From Streptomyces sp. NBC_00286 (GTDB lineage: Bacteria; Actinomycetota; Actinomycetes; Streptomycetales; Streptomycetaceae): a stretch of DNA of 64,000 nucleotides. The position numbers and the translations under genes are program-made. The DNA lies in NCBI RefSeq assembly GCF_036173125.1, contig NZ_CP108054.1:7903001-7967000 (forward strand). Reading direction: 5' to 3'. Positions 56,455 to 64,000 of this stretch are shown here, piece after piece (positions within the stretch are counted from its first letter, which is position 1; each line of letters opens with the position of its first letter). The notes beneath the pieces were generated by a model. That model did no database searches. It had not been told where the DNA came from and was given only the letters and a program-made list of their open reading frames with translations.

Positions 56455-57989
56455 GGCCGGCGCCAGCTCCGTCCATCTCGTTCGAGCATGTCGTCCGCCT
56501 CGGCCGGGCCCCAGGTACCCGACGGGTACTGCGCGGGCTTGCCGTGCTTCTCCCAGTACTCCTCGATCGGGTCGAGGATCTCCCAGGACAGCTCGACCTC
56601 CTCGGTGCGCGGGAAGAGGTTCGCGTCGCCGAGCAGGACGTCGAGGATCAGCCGCTCGTACGCCTCCGGGCTGGACTCCGTGAAGGACTCGCCGTACGCG
56701 AAGTCCATCGACACGTCCCGGACCTCCATGGAGGTGCCGGGCACCTTGGAGCCGAAGCGGACCGTGACGCCCTCGTCCGGCTGGACGCGGATGACCAGCG
56801 CGTTCTGGCCCAGTTCCTCCGTCGCCGTGTGGTCGAAGGGGGAGTGCGGGGCGCGCTGGAAGACGACCGCGATCTCGGTGACGCGACGGCCGAGGCGCTT
56901 GCCGGTGCGCAGATAGAAGGGGACGCCCGCCCAACGGCGGTTGTCCACCTCCAGCTTGACGGCCGCGTACGTGTCGGTCTTCGACTTGGGGTCGATGCCG
57001 TCCTCTTCGAGGTAGCCGATGACCTTCTCGCCGCCCTGCCAGCCCGCCGCGTACTGCGCGAACACCGTGTTGCGGCCGAGGTCCTTGGGCAGTTTCACCG
57101 CGCCGAGCACCTTGGTCTTCTCGGCTGCGAGCGCGTCCGCGTCGAAGGAGGCGGGCTCCTCCATCGCGGTCAGCGCGAGCAGCTGGAGCAGGTGGTTCTG
57201 GATGACGTCGCGGGCGGCGCCGATTCCGTCGTAGTAGCCGGCGCGGCCGCCGATGCCGATGTCCTCGGCCATCGTGATCTGTACGTGGTCGACGTACGAC
57301 CGGTTCCAGAGCGGCTCGAACATCTGATTGGCGAAGCGCAGCGCCAGGATGTTCTGGACGGTCTCCTTGCCCAGATAGTGGTCGATACGGAAGACCTGGT
57401 CCGGGGAGAAGACCTCGTGCACGATCCGGTTGAGCTCCTCGGCCGACTTGAGGTCGTGGCCGAACGGCTTCTCGATGACCGCGCGCCGCCAGGAGCCGTC
57501 CTTCTGGTCGGCCAAGCCGTGCCTCTTCAGTTGCTGCACGACCTTGGGGAAGAACTTCGGCGGTACGGACAGGTAGAAGGCGAAGTTGCCGCCCGTGCCC
57601 TGCGCCTTGTCGAGGTCCTCAATGGTCGCCTTCAGGTTCTCGAAGGCATCGTCGTCGTCGAAGGTGCCCTGGACGAACCGCATGCCCTGGATGAGCTGCT
57701 GCCAGACCTCCTCACGGAAGGGGGTACGGGCGTGCTCCTTGACCGCGTCGTGGACCTCCTGCGCGAAGTCCTCGTCCGCCCACTCGCGGCGGGCGAAGCC
57801 GACGAGCGAGAAACCCGGCGGGAGCAGGCCGCGGTTGGCGAGGTCGTAGACAGCGGGCATCAGCTTCTTACGGGACAAATCGCCCGTGACGCCGAAGATG
57901 ACAAGGCCCGACGGCCCCGCGATACGCGGGAGCCGTCGGTCTGCGGCGTCACGAAGCGGATTCGCTCCGGTGCCGGGAGAAGGAGTCAA
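56451..57989 (-). CDS. zwf: glucose-6-phosphate 1-dehydrogenase
   Basis: 512 residues. First oxidative step of the pentose phosphate pathway, giving NADPH. Motifs: VIFGVTGDLSRKKLMPAVYDL (coenzyme binding), VIEKPFGHD, and the active-site RIDHYLGKETVQN. TTG at 57989 is the only sensible start. GGAGG lies nine bases upstream, inside the 3' end of tal, and only four bases separate the tal stop from this TTG. Neighbouring opcA is translationally coupled. Confidence 0.97.
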   Translation of the reverse strand: MTPSPGTGANPLRDAADRRLPRIAGPSGLVIFGVTGDLSRKKLMPAVYDLANRGLLPPGFSLVGFARREWADEDFAQEVHDAVKEHARTPFREEVWQQLIQGMRFVQGTFDDDDAFENLKATIEDLDKAQGTGGNFAFYLSVPPKFFPKVVQQLKRHGLADQKDGSWRRAVIEKPFGHDLKSAEELNRIVHEVFSPDQVFRIDHYLGKETVQNILALRFANQMFEPLWNRSYVDHVQITMAEDIGIGGRAGYYDGIGAARDVIQNHLLQLLALTAMEEPASFDADALAAEKTKVLGAVKLPKDLGRNTVFAQYAAGWQGGEKVIGYLEEDGIDPKSKTDTYAAVKLEVDNRRWAGVPFYLRTGKRLGRRVTEIAVVFQRAPHSPFDHTATEELGQNALVIRVQPDEGVTVRFGSKVPGTSMEVRDVSMDFAYGESFTESSPEAYERLILDVLLGDANLFPRTEEVELSWEILDPIEEYWEKHGKPAQYPSGTWGPAEADDMLERDGRSWRRP

Positions 57990-57993
57990 GGTC

Positions 57994-59112
57994 TCAGCCC
58001 TCCGAGGGGGCGAGGCGCTTGAGCTCCGCCTCGGTCGACTTGAGCAGGTCGTTCCAGGACGCCTCGAACTTCTCGACGCCCTCGTCCTCCAGCAGCTGGA
58101 CGACCTCGTCGTACGAGATGCCGATCTTCTCGAGCGCGTCGAGGTCGGCGCGGGCCTGCTCGTACGTACCGGCGATGGTGTTGCCGGTGATCTCGCCCTG
58201 CTCCTCGGTGGCGAAGAGCGTGGCCTCCGGCATGGTGTTCACCGTGTTCGGCGCGACCAGCTCGTCGACGTACAGGGTGGCCTTGTACGCCTTGTCCTTG
58301 ACGCCGGTCGAGGCCCACAGCGGACGCTGCTTGTTGGCCTGCGCCTTGTCGAGGGTGGCCCAGCGGTCGGAGGAGAAGACCTCCTCGTACGCCTGGTAGG
58401 CGAGCCGCGCGTTGGCGACGCCCGCCTTGCCGCGGGTGGCCTTGGCCTCGTCGGTGCCCATGGCGTCGATCCGCTTGTCGATCTCGGTGTCCACGCGGGA
58501 CACGAAGAAGGACGCCACCGAGTGAATCTTGGACAGGTCCAGGCCCTTGGCCTTGGCCTTCTCCAGTCCGCTCACGTACGCGTCCATGACCTCGCGGTAG
58601 CGGTCCAGCGAGAAGATCAGCGTGACGTTCACGCTGATGCCGTTGCCGATCGTCTCGGTGATCGCCGGGAGGCCCGCCCGGGTGGCCGGGATCTTGATCA
58701 GCGTGTTCGGGCGGTCCACCAGCCAGGCGAGCTGCTTGGCCTCGGCGACCGTCGCCCGCGTGTTGTGCGCGAGGCGCGGGTCAACCTCGATCGAGACCCG
58801 GCCGTCCTGGCCGCCGGTGGCGTCGAAGACCGGGCGCAGGATGTCGGCGGCGTCGCGGACGTCCGCCGTCGTGATCATGCGGACGGCCTCTTCGACGGTG
58901 ACCTCACGGGCGGCGAGATCGGCGACCTGCTGCTCGTAGCCGTCACCGCCCGAGATCGCCTTCTGGAAGATCGACGGATTGGTCGTGACGCCCACGACGT
59001 GCTGCTGGTCGATCAGTTCGGCGAGGTTGCCGGACGTGATCCGCTTGCGCGACAGGTCGTCCAGCCAGATCGCGACGCCTTCTTCGGAGAGGCGCTTCAG
59101 TGCGTCTGTCAT
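57994..59112 (-). CDS. tal: transaldolase
   Basis: 372 residues, the long actinobacterial type. Moves dihydroxyacetone units between sugar phosphates. The Schiff-base lysine is K140 in [20 protein letters not shown] and [16 protein letters not shown] are the other conserved strands. The start at 59112 has GGAG upstream. It follows tkt by 34 bp and precedes zwf by 4 bp, in one operon. Confidence 0.97.
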   Translation of the reverse strand: MTDALKRLSEEGVAIWLDDLSRKRITSGNLAELIDQQHVVGVTTNPSIFQKAISGGDGYEQQVADLAAREVTVEEAVRMITTADVRDAADILRPVFDATGGQDGRVSIEVDPRLAHNTRATVAEAKQLAWLVDRPNTLIKIPATRAGLPAITETIGNGISVNVTLIFSLDRYREVMDAYVSGLEKAKAKGLDLSKIHSVASFFVSRVDTEIDKRIDAMGTDEAKATRGKAGVANARLAYQAYEEVFSSDRWATLDKAQANKQRPLWASTGVKDKAYKATLYVDELVAPNTVNTMPEATLFATEEQGEITGNTIAGTYEQARADLDALEKIGISYDEVVQLLEDEGVEKFEASWNDLLKSTEAELKRLAPSEG

Positions 59113-59146
59113 GGAAAATGCATCTCCTACGTGTCGTATGTCAGCG

Positions 59147-61234
59147 TCAGCGCTGGGCTGCGGCGATCGATTCCCGGGCGGCGGAGGCGATGTTCTCGGC
59201 AGTGAAGCCGAACTCGCGGAAGAGGACCTTGCCGTCGGCCGAAGCACCGAAGTGCTCCAGGGAAACGATGCGTCCGGCGTCCCCCACGTACTTGTGCCAG
59301 GTCAGACCGACCCCGGCCTCGACCGCGACACGCGCCTTGACGGACGGCGGCAGAACGCTGTCCCGGTACCCCTGGTCCTGCTCCTCGAACCACTCCACGG
59401 ACGGCATGGACACCACCCGCGTCGGCACCCCGGCGGCCTGCAGCTGCTCGCGCGCCTCGACGGCGACGTGCACCTCGGAACCGGTCGCGATGAGCACGAC
59501 CTGCGGCTCGCCACCCTCTGCGTCGAAGAGCACGTAACCGCCCTTCGCCGCACCCTCGTTGGGCTCGTACGTCGGCACGCCCTGACGGGTCAGCGCGAGA
59601 CCGTGCGGGGCACCCTTGCCGAACTCCTTGGTGTAGCGCTTGAGGATCTCGCGCCAGGCGATGGCGGTCTCGTTGGCGTCGGCCGGGCGGACGATGTTCA
59701 GGCCCGGGATCGCGCGCAGCGAGGCGAGGTGCTCGATCGGCTGGTGCGTGGGGCCGTCCTCGCCGAGACCGATGGAGTCGTGCGTCCATACGTACGTCAC
59801 CGGCAGGTGCATCAGGGCCGACAGGCGCACCGCGTTGCGCATGTAGTCGGAGAACACCAGGAACGTACCGCCGTAGATACGGGTGTTGCCGTGCAGCGCG
59901 ATGCCGTTCATCTCCGCGGCCATGGCGTGCTCGCGGATGCCGAAGTGGATCGTGCGGCCGTACGGGTCGGCCTCCGGCAGCGGGTTGCCCTGCGGCAGGA
60001 ACGAACTCGTCTTGTCGATCGTGGTGTTGTTGGAGCCCGCCAAGTCGGCGGAGCCGCCCCACAGTTCGGGGATGACCGCGCCGAGCGCCTGGAGCACCTT
60101 GCCGGAGGCGGCACGCGTGGCGACGCCCTTGCCCGGCTCGAAGACGGGGAGGTGCGACTCCCAGCCCTCGGGCAGCTCGCCCGCGTTGACGCGGTCGAAC
60201 TCGGCGGCCCGCTGCGGGTTGGCGGTACGCCAGGCGGCGAGTGACTTCTCCCACTCGGCGCGGGCCTCACGGCCGCGGTCGCCCAGCGCGCGCGTGTGCG
60301 TGATGACCTCGTCGGCCACCTCGAAGGACTGCTCCGGGTCGAAGCCGAGGACGCGCTTGGTGGCCGCGACCTCGTCGTCGCCGAGCGCCGAGCCGTGCGC
60401 GGCCTCGGTGTTCTGCGCGTTCGGGGCAGGCCAGGCGATGATCGAGCGCATCGCGATGAACGACGGCTTGTCGGTGACCGCCTTGGCCTTCTCGATCGCC
60501 TCGTACAGTGCGGCCGGGTCGAGGTCGCCGTTCTCCTTCGGCTCGACGCGCTGCACATGCCAGCCGTACGCCTCGTACCGCTTGGCGGTGTCCTCGGAGA
60601 CGGCCGCCTCGGTGTCGCCCTCGATCGAGATGTGGTTGTCGTCCCACAGCAGGACCAGGTTGCCCAGCTTCTGGTGGCCGGCCATCGACGACGCCTCGGC
60701 GGAGATGCCCTCCTGGAGGCAGCCGTCACCGGCGATCGCGTAGATGTAGTGGTCGAAGGGGGAGGCGCCGGGAGCGGCCTCCGGGTCGAACAGGCCGCGC
60801 TCGTAGCGGGCGGCCATCGCCATGCCCACCGCGTTGGCGACACCCTGGCCGAGCGGCCCGGTCGTCGTCTCCACGCCCGCCGTGTGCCCGTACTCGGGGT
60901 GACCTGGGGTCTTCGACCCCCATGTGCGGAACGCCTTCAGGTCGTCCAGCTCCAGGCCGAATCCGGCGAGGTACAGCTGGGTGTAGAGGGTCAGGGAGGA
61001 ATGGCCGGCGGAAAGGACGAAACGGTCCCGTCCCGTCCACTCCGGGTCCGCCGGGTCATGCCGCATCACCTTCTGGAAGAGGGTGTACGCGGCGGGTGCC
61101 AGGCTCATCGCCGTACCCGGATGGCCGTTGCCGACCTTCTGTACGGCATCGGCGGCCAGGATGCGGGCCGTGTCGACGGCTCGCTGGTCCAATTCGGTCC
61201 ACTCGAGGTCTGTGGTGGTCGGCTTGGTGCTCAC
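59147..61234 (-). CDS. tkt: transketolase
   Basis: 695-residue thiamine-diphosphate enzyme of the pentose phosphate pathway. Visible: [16 protein letters not shown] (catalytic His), AGHSSLTLY, the ThDP/Mg motif [32 protein letters not shown] (about 160-190), the central-domain [13 protein letters not shown] (catalytic Glu), and the C-terminal ligand domain. GTG 61234. First gene of the tkt-tal-zwf-opcA-pgl operon, reading away from ctaB. Confidence 0.98.
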   Translation of the reverse strand: MSTKPTTTDLEWTELDQRAVDTARILAADAVQKVGNGHPGTAMSLAPAAYTLFQKVMRHDPADPEWTGRDRFVLSAGHSSLTLYTQLYLAGFGLELDDLKAFRTWGSKTPGHPEYGHTAGVETTTGPLGQGVANAVGMAMAARYERGLFDPEAAPGASPFDHYIYAIAGDGCLQEGISAEASSMAGHQKLGNLVLLWDDNHISIEGDTEAAVSEDTAKRYEAYGWHVQRVEPKENGDLDPAALYEAIEKAKAVTDKPSFIAMRSIIAWPAPNAQNTEAAHGSALGDDEVAATKRVLGFDPEQSFEVADEVITHTRALGDRGREARAEWEKSLAAWRTANPQRAAEFDRVNAGELPEGWESHLPVFEPGKGVATRAASGKVLQALGAVIPELWGGSADLAGSNNTTIDKTSSFLPQGNPLPEADPYGRTIHFGIREHAMAAEMNGIALHGNTRIYGGTFLVFSDYMRNAVRLSALMHLPVTYVWTHDSIGLGEDGPTHQPIEHLASLRAIPGLNIVRPADANETAIAWREILKRYTKEFGKGAPHGLALTRQGVPTYEPNEGAAKGGYVLFDAEGGEPQVVLIATGSEVHVAVEAREQLQAAGVPTRVVSMPSVEWFEEQDQGYRDSVLPPSVKARVAVEAGVGLTWHKYVGDAGRIVSLEHFGASADGKVLFREFGFTAENIASAARESIAAAQR

Positions 61235-61616
61235 CCTGAGTCAGGGCTCCTCTCCACATGTTCCACATGTCGAATGCCGGTGCACATGCGCGCCCACCGG
61301 CCGTTGTCGAGCCTACCCCCGTAGGAACACGCATTTTTTCGAGTCATTCCACAGTGCCGGGTGTGTTCCGGCACCGCCTCCCTGACCGGCGCGTTCCGCG
61401 GTCGGGCAGGGAATGAACGTGAATACGCAGCCGGTGATCCGACTGCTCAATCAAGCCGAATCAAGGACTGCCGAGCCCTTCGCGGGGTCCCTTTCAACAC
61501 GACCCGACCCCCGCGAAGAGCGGGGTCTGGGCAACGTCTACAGTGGCGTGGTACGCGCGGGCCTTTACCCGGAGTTCACACTCGGGGCTCGCTGGGATGT
61601 CTCTGTAGGGGTGTAC
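61235..61616. other. divergent tkt/ctaB regulatory region with alternative hairpins
   Basis: This 382-bp gap has no gene. It holds a direct repeat CCACATGTTCCACATGT near tkt (about 61254-61270). A dyad GTGCCGG/CCGGCAC occurs at 61354-61374. In the ctaB leader, CTTCGCGGGGTC (61478-61489) and GACCCCCGCGAAG (61506-61518) pair with one bulge. The second arm can instead pair with GCGGGGTC (61520-61527). The two structures exclude each other. A -10-like TACAGT lies at about 61539. Confidence 0.5.
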
Positions 61617-62564
61617 GTGACGGCCGTTGAATCCCGTCCTGCGGGTGTGCTCGAGACGAGTCAGAGCACGAGGCACCGGCCGTTCGGGGCCCGCATCAAG
61701 GCGTTCATCGCGCTCACCAAGCCGCGGATCATCGAGCTGCTGCTGATCACCACCGTGCCGGTGATGTTCCTCGCCGAGCAGGGCGTGCCCGACCTTCAGC
61801 TCGTCCTCCTCACCTGCGTCGGCGGCTACCTCTCCGCGGGCGGCGCCAACGCGCTCAACATGTACATCGACCGCGACATCGACGCCCTTATGGCGCGCAC
61901 TTCGCAGCGCCCCCTGGTCACCGGAATGGTCAGCCCCCGCGAGTGCCTGGTCTTCGGCATCTCGCTCGCCGTCATCTCGACTCTCCTGTTCGGCCTGACC
62001 GTCAACTGGCTGTCCGCCTGGCTCTCGCTGGGAGCCCTCCTCTTCTACGTCATCGTCTACACGATGATCCTCAAGAGGCGTACGTCGCAGAACATCGTCT
62101 GGGGCGGCATCGCCGGCTGTCTGCCCGTCCTCATCGGCTGGTCCTCGGTCACCAACTCCATGTCCTGGGCCCCGGTCATCCTCTTCCTCGTGATGTTCTT
62201 CTGGACGCCGCCGCACTACTGGCCGCTGTCCATGAGGGTGCGGGACGACTACGCGCGCGTGGGCGTGCCGATGCTTCCGGTCATCGCCTCCAACAAGGTC
62301 GTCGCCCGGCAGATCGTCCTCTACAGCTGGGCGATGGTCGCCGTCTCCCTCCTGCTGACGCCGCTCGGCTACACCGGCTGGTTCTACACGTCCGTCGCCC
62401 TGGTGACCGGCGGCTTCTGGCTCTGGGAGGCGCACGGGCTGCAGGCCCGCGCCAAGGACGGGGCCGTGGGCGCGAAGCTCAAGGAGATGCGCCTCTTCCA
62501 CTGGTCGATCACGTACGTGTCGCTGCTGTTCGTGGCGGTGGCGGTGGATCCCTTCCTCCGGTAG
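61617..62564 (+). CDS. ctaB: protoheme IX farnesyltransferase (heme O synthase)
   Basis: 315-residue membrane enzyme of the UbiA prenyltransferase family. It farnesylates heme B to heme O for cytochrome oxidase. First Asp-rich motif NMYIDRDID at 81-89, followed by [11 protein letters not shown]; second region [27 protein letters not shown]. About nine membrane helices. The start is set at GTG 61617 (MTAVESRP); GTG 61611 and an open frame from 61413 exist, but the upstream part is not protein-like and has the leader hairpins. Confidence 0.96.
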   Translation: MTAVESRPAGVLETSQSTRHRPFGARIKAFIALTKPRIIELLLITTVPVMFLAEQGVPDLQLVLLTCVGGYLSAGGANALNMYIDRDIDALMARTSQRPLVTGMVSPRECLVFGISLAVISTLLFGLTVNWLSAWLSLGALLFYVIVYTMILKRRTSQNIVWGGIAGCLPVLIGWSSVTNSMSWAPVILFLVMFFWTPPHYWPLSMRVRDDYARVGVPMLPVIASNKVVARQIVLYSWAMVAVSLLLTPLGYTGWFYTSVALVTGGFWLWEAHGLQARAKDGAVGAKLKEMRLFHWSITYVSLLFVAVAVDPFLR

Positions 62565-62586
62565 CTCGTTTTCGTACGACTCGTAC

Positions 62587-62633
62587 GGCGACGGGTGGGG
62601 GCGTGGTCAAGGCCACGTACCCCGCCCGTCGCC
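62587..62633 (+). terminator. terminator after ctaB
   Basis: GGCGACGGG...CGTGG (62587-62606) folds back on CCACG...CCCGTCGCC (62613-62633) with few interruptions, followed by GTTT. It begins 23 bp after the ctaB stop. Confidence 0.75.
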
Positions 62634-62664
62634 GTTTGATCTACCCGTCGGTAGCATCCTGACC

Positions 62665-63039
62665 ATGGCAGACACGGCAGATACGGCAGACACCCAGCAG
62701 GCCGACGAGGCCGCGGACGGCAAGAAGGCCACCGGGGCGGAGCGTCGTGTGGCGCGCCTCACCAAGCAGATCTCGTCCTTCGCCAAGGCCCATGGCGGTG
62801 CCGAGGGCCAGATCGCGTATCTGGGACAGCGGGGCGCCCGCATCGTCCTCGTCGGCGAGGACGGCGAATGGGGCGACCTGGTGGCCCCGACCTACGCGAT
62901 GGCCGAGCAGGCGGCACAGAAGTCCGGCATCACCGTCCACGAGTCCTTCGACGGCGAGTTCGCCGCGAAGGTGAAGACGGGCCCGTACGAGTGGACGCGG
63001 ATGGCGGGGATCCAGCTGGGCGGCCCGAGCAATACCTGA
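62665..63039 (+). CDS. conserved hypothetical protein
   Basis: 124 residues, function unknown. The first 25 residues are Asp/Ala/Thr-rich with an ADTADTADT repeat. The body (ERRVARLTKQISSFAKAHGGAEGQIAYLGQRGARIVLVGEDGEWGDLVAP, about 26-75) looks like a small conserved alpha/beta domain. No signal peptide or membrane helix. From memory it occurs in the same place, after ctaB, in other streptomycetes. ATG 62665; ribosome binding site weak. Confidence 0.75.
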   Translation: MADTADTADTQQADEAADGKKATGAERRVARLTKQISSFAKAHGGAEGQIAYLGQRGARIVLVGEDGEWGDLVAPTYAMAEQAAQKSGITVHESFDGEFAAKVKTGPYEWTRMAGIQLGGPSNT

Positions 63040-63147
63040 CGCTTCCCGGCGGGGGCGCAGTGAACTGTGCTTCCGCAGAGCAACACCCGACCACCGGCTC
63101 ACCCGTTAGGACCTGCAAGAGCAGGGCCCAACCGCGGGGGAGTCCCG

Positions 63148-64000
63148 ATGATCGAAACGCCGTCGCTGGTGGACCAGTACTGCCATGGCGTGTTGCGCAC
63201 TGAGCTGGGCCTTGGCACCTTCGAGGCGCACCTCGCCGGGGGAGAGGGCAGACCCGCGGCGGGCACGACCTTCTTCGACACGCAGACCGGGTTCGCCGTA
63301 CGCCGCTGGTGCCCGCCCCTGCTCGGTCTGGAGCCGCACTGTTCGCCCGCCCACTATCTCGCGCGGCGCCGTGAGCTGGGCGTGCTGGAGTCGGGGCGCA
63401 GGCTGTTGCGGGGCAGCGGGATCACGACCTATCTGGTCGACACCGGGCTGCCGGGCGATCTGACCGGGCCCGGCGAGATGGCCTCGGCCGGAGGCGCCGA
63501 CGCCCACGAGATCGTCCGCCTGGAACTGCTCGCCGAGCAGGTCGCCGACACCTCCGGAACCGTCGAGTCGTTTCTCGCCAACCTCGCTGAGTCGGTGCAC
63601 GCAGCGGCGGCCAACGCGGTGGCGTTCACGTCGGTGGCGGGCGTACGGCACGGTCTGGCGCTGGCGCCCGAACCGCCGGACCCCGGTGAGGTGCGGGGCG
63701 CGGCGGGCCGCTGGCTCACCGGACGCCGCGTCGGCGGCACCCTGTCCGACCCGGTACTGCTGCGGCACCTCCTGTGGATCGCCGTCGCCTCGGGCCGCCC
63801 GCTCCAACTGCATGCGGGACTCGGCGAAGGGGACCTGCGCATCGACCGCACCGACCCCGTCCTGCTCACCGACTTCGCCCGCGCCACGGCCGGCCTCGGC
63901 ACCGACCTGGTCCTGCTGCACGGCTACCCGTACCACCGGCACGCCGCGCATCTCTCCGAGGTCTTCCCGCATGTGTACGCCGACTTGGGCGCCGCCCTCG
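63148..64000 (+). CDS. amidohydrolase-family protein, 3' end outside window
   Basis: The frame is open from ATG 63148 to the window edge (284 codons seen). The protein begins METPSLVDQYCHGVLRTELGL when read from Ile-2 onward (M-I-E-T-P...). This has an early 'DQYCHG' in place of the usual 'D-x-H-x-H' metal motif. Later it contains LQLHAGLGEGDLRIDRTDP (with the metal-type His), LVLLHGYPYHRHAAHL and VYADLGAAL. These fit the Amidohydro_2 family, like the N-terminal part of FluG-type proteins. A weak ribosome binding site (GGGGGAG) precedes the ATG. Substrate unknown. Confidence 0.75.
   Translation, partial: MIETPSLVDQYCHGVLRTELGLGTFEAHLAGGEGRPAAGTTFFDTQTGFAVRRWCPPLLGLEPHCSPAHYLARRRELGVLESGRRLLRGSGITTYLVDTGLPGDLTGPGEMASAGGADAHEIVRLELLAEQVADTSGTVESFLANLAESVHAAAANAVAFTSVAGVRHGLALAPEPPDPGEVRGAAGRWLTGRRVGGTLSDPVLLRHLLWIAVASGRPLQLHAGLGEGDLRIDRTDPVLLTDFARATAGLGTDLVLLHGYPYHRHAAHLSEVFPHVYADLGAAL

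Noticed and set aside
61413..61616. Extended ctaB N-terminus
   Set aside because: The added residues lack homology-like character, the segment contains leader hairpins, and GTG 61617 gives the usual protein.

Overview
The window is GC-rich actinobacterial chromosome and almost certainly comes from a Streptomyces. GTG and TTG starts are common, neighbouring stops and starts often overlap as ATGA or GTGA, and several genes are Streptomyces or actinobacterial hallmarks: whiA, an RbpA-family protein, an ATPase / DUF5753 regulator / DUF397 triad, and a mycothiol-dependent isomerase-like protein. The order uvrA - uvrC - rapZ - yvcK - whiA - gap - pgk - tpiA - secG - rbpA-like - pgi - pgl - opcA - zwf - tal - tkt - ctaB is, as I remember it, the core-chromosome order of Streptomyces coelicolor.

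Layout. 0-5.3 kb is accessory: a truncated propeller-like protein, a TetR/DUF1772 pair with repeated operators, a DUF4267 membrane protein, an insertion-sequence scar with a beheaded hydrolase, an unrecognised soluble protein, and the most striking feature of the window, a tRNA-like gene whose 3' half lies upstream of its 5' half (about 4972-5047). 5.4-25.7 kb is a mosaic of single genes and small divergent pairs: FUSC-type membrane protein, nuclease-like EEP protein, amidohydrolase, the WhiJ-type regulatory triad, MocR regulator with an AhpD-like target, an orphan GltD, a P-loop-less uridine kinase homologue, CBS protein, CorA, methyltransferase, VOC protein, MFS exporter, Ogt, secreted GDPD and a three-repeat MHYT protein.

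25.7-44.3 kb holds the three UvrABC excision-repair genes, interspersed with TerD/TerC genes, aroQ, an S66 peptidase, two detoxification-type enzymes and a LacI/PfkB sugar-kinase pair. TerC is preceded by a candidate yybP-ykoY-type (Mn2+) leader and a hairpin that would bury its ribosome binding site.

44.3-62.6 kb is housekeeping. A tightly overlapping uvrC-rapZ-yvcK-whiA run is followed by gap (closed by its own terminator), pgk-tpiA, secG, an RbpA-family gene and pgi. On the other strand tkt-tal-zwf-opcA-pgl encodes the pentose phosphate pathway with translational coupling. ctaB (heme O synthase) diverges from tkt. The window ends inside an amidohydrolase-type gene.

All calls come from reading the sequence and translations. 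No database search or RNA-folding program was run. Coordinates were counted by hand from the numbered sequence.
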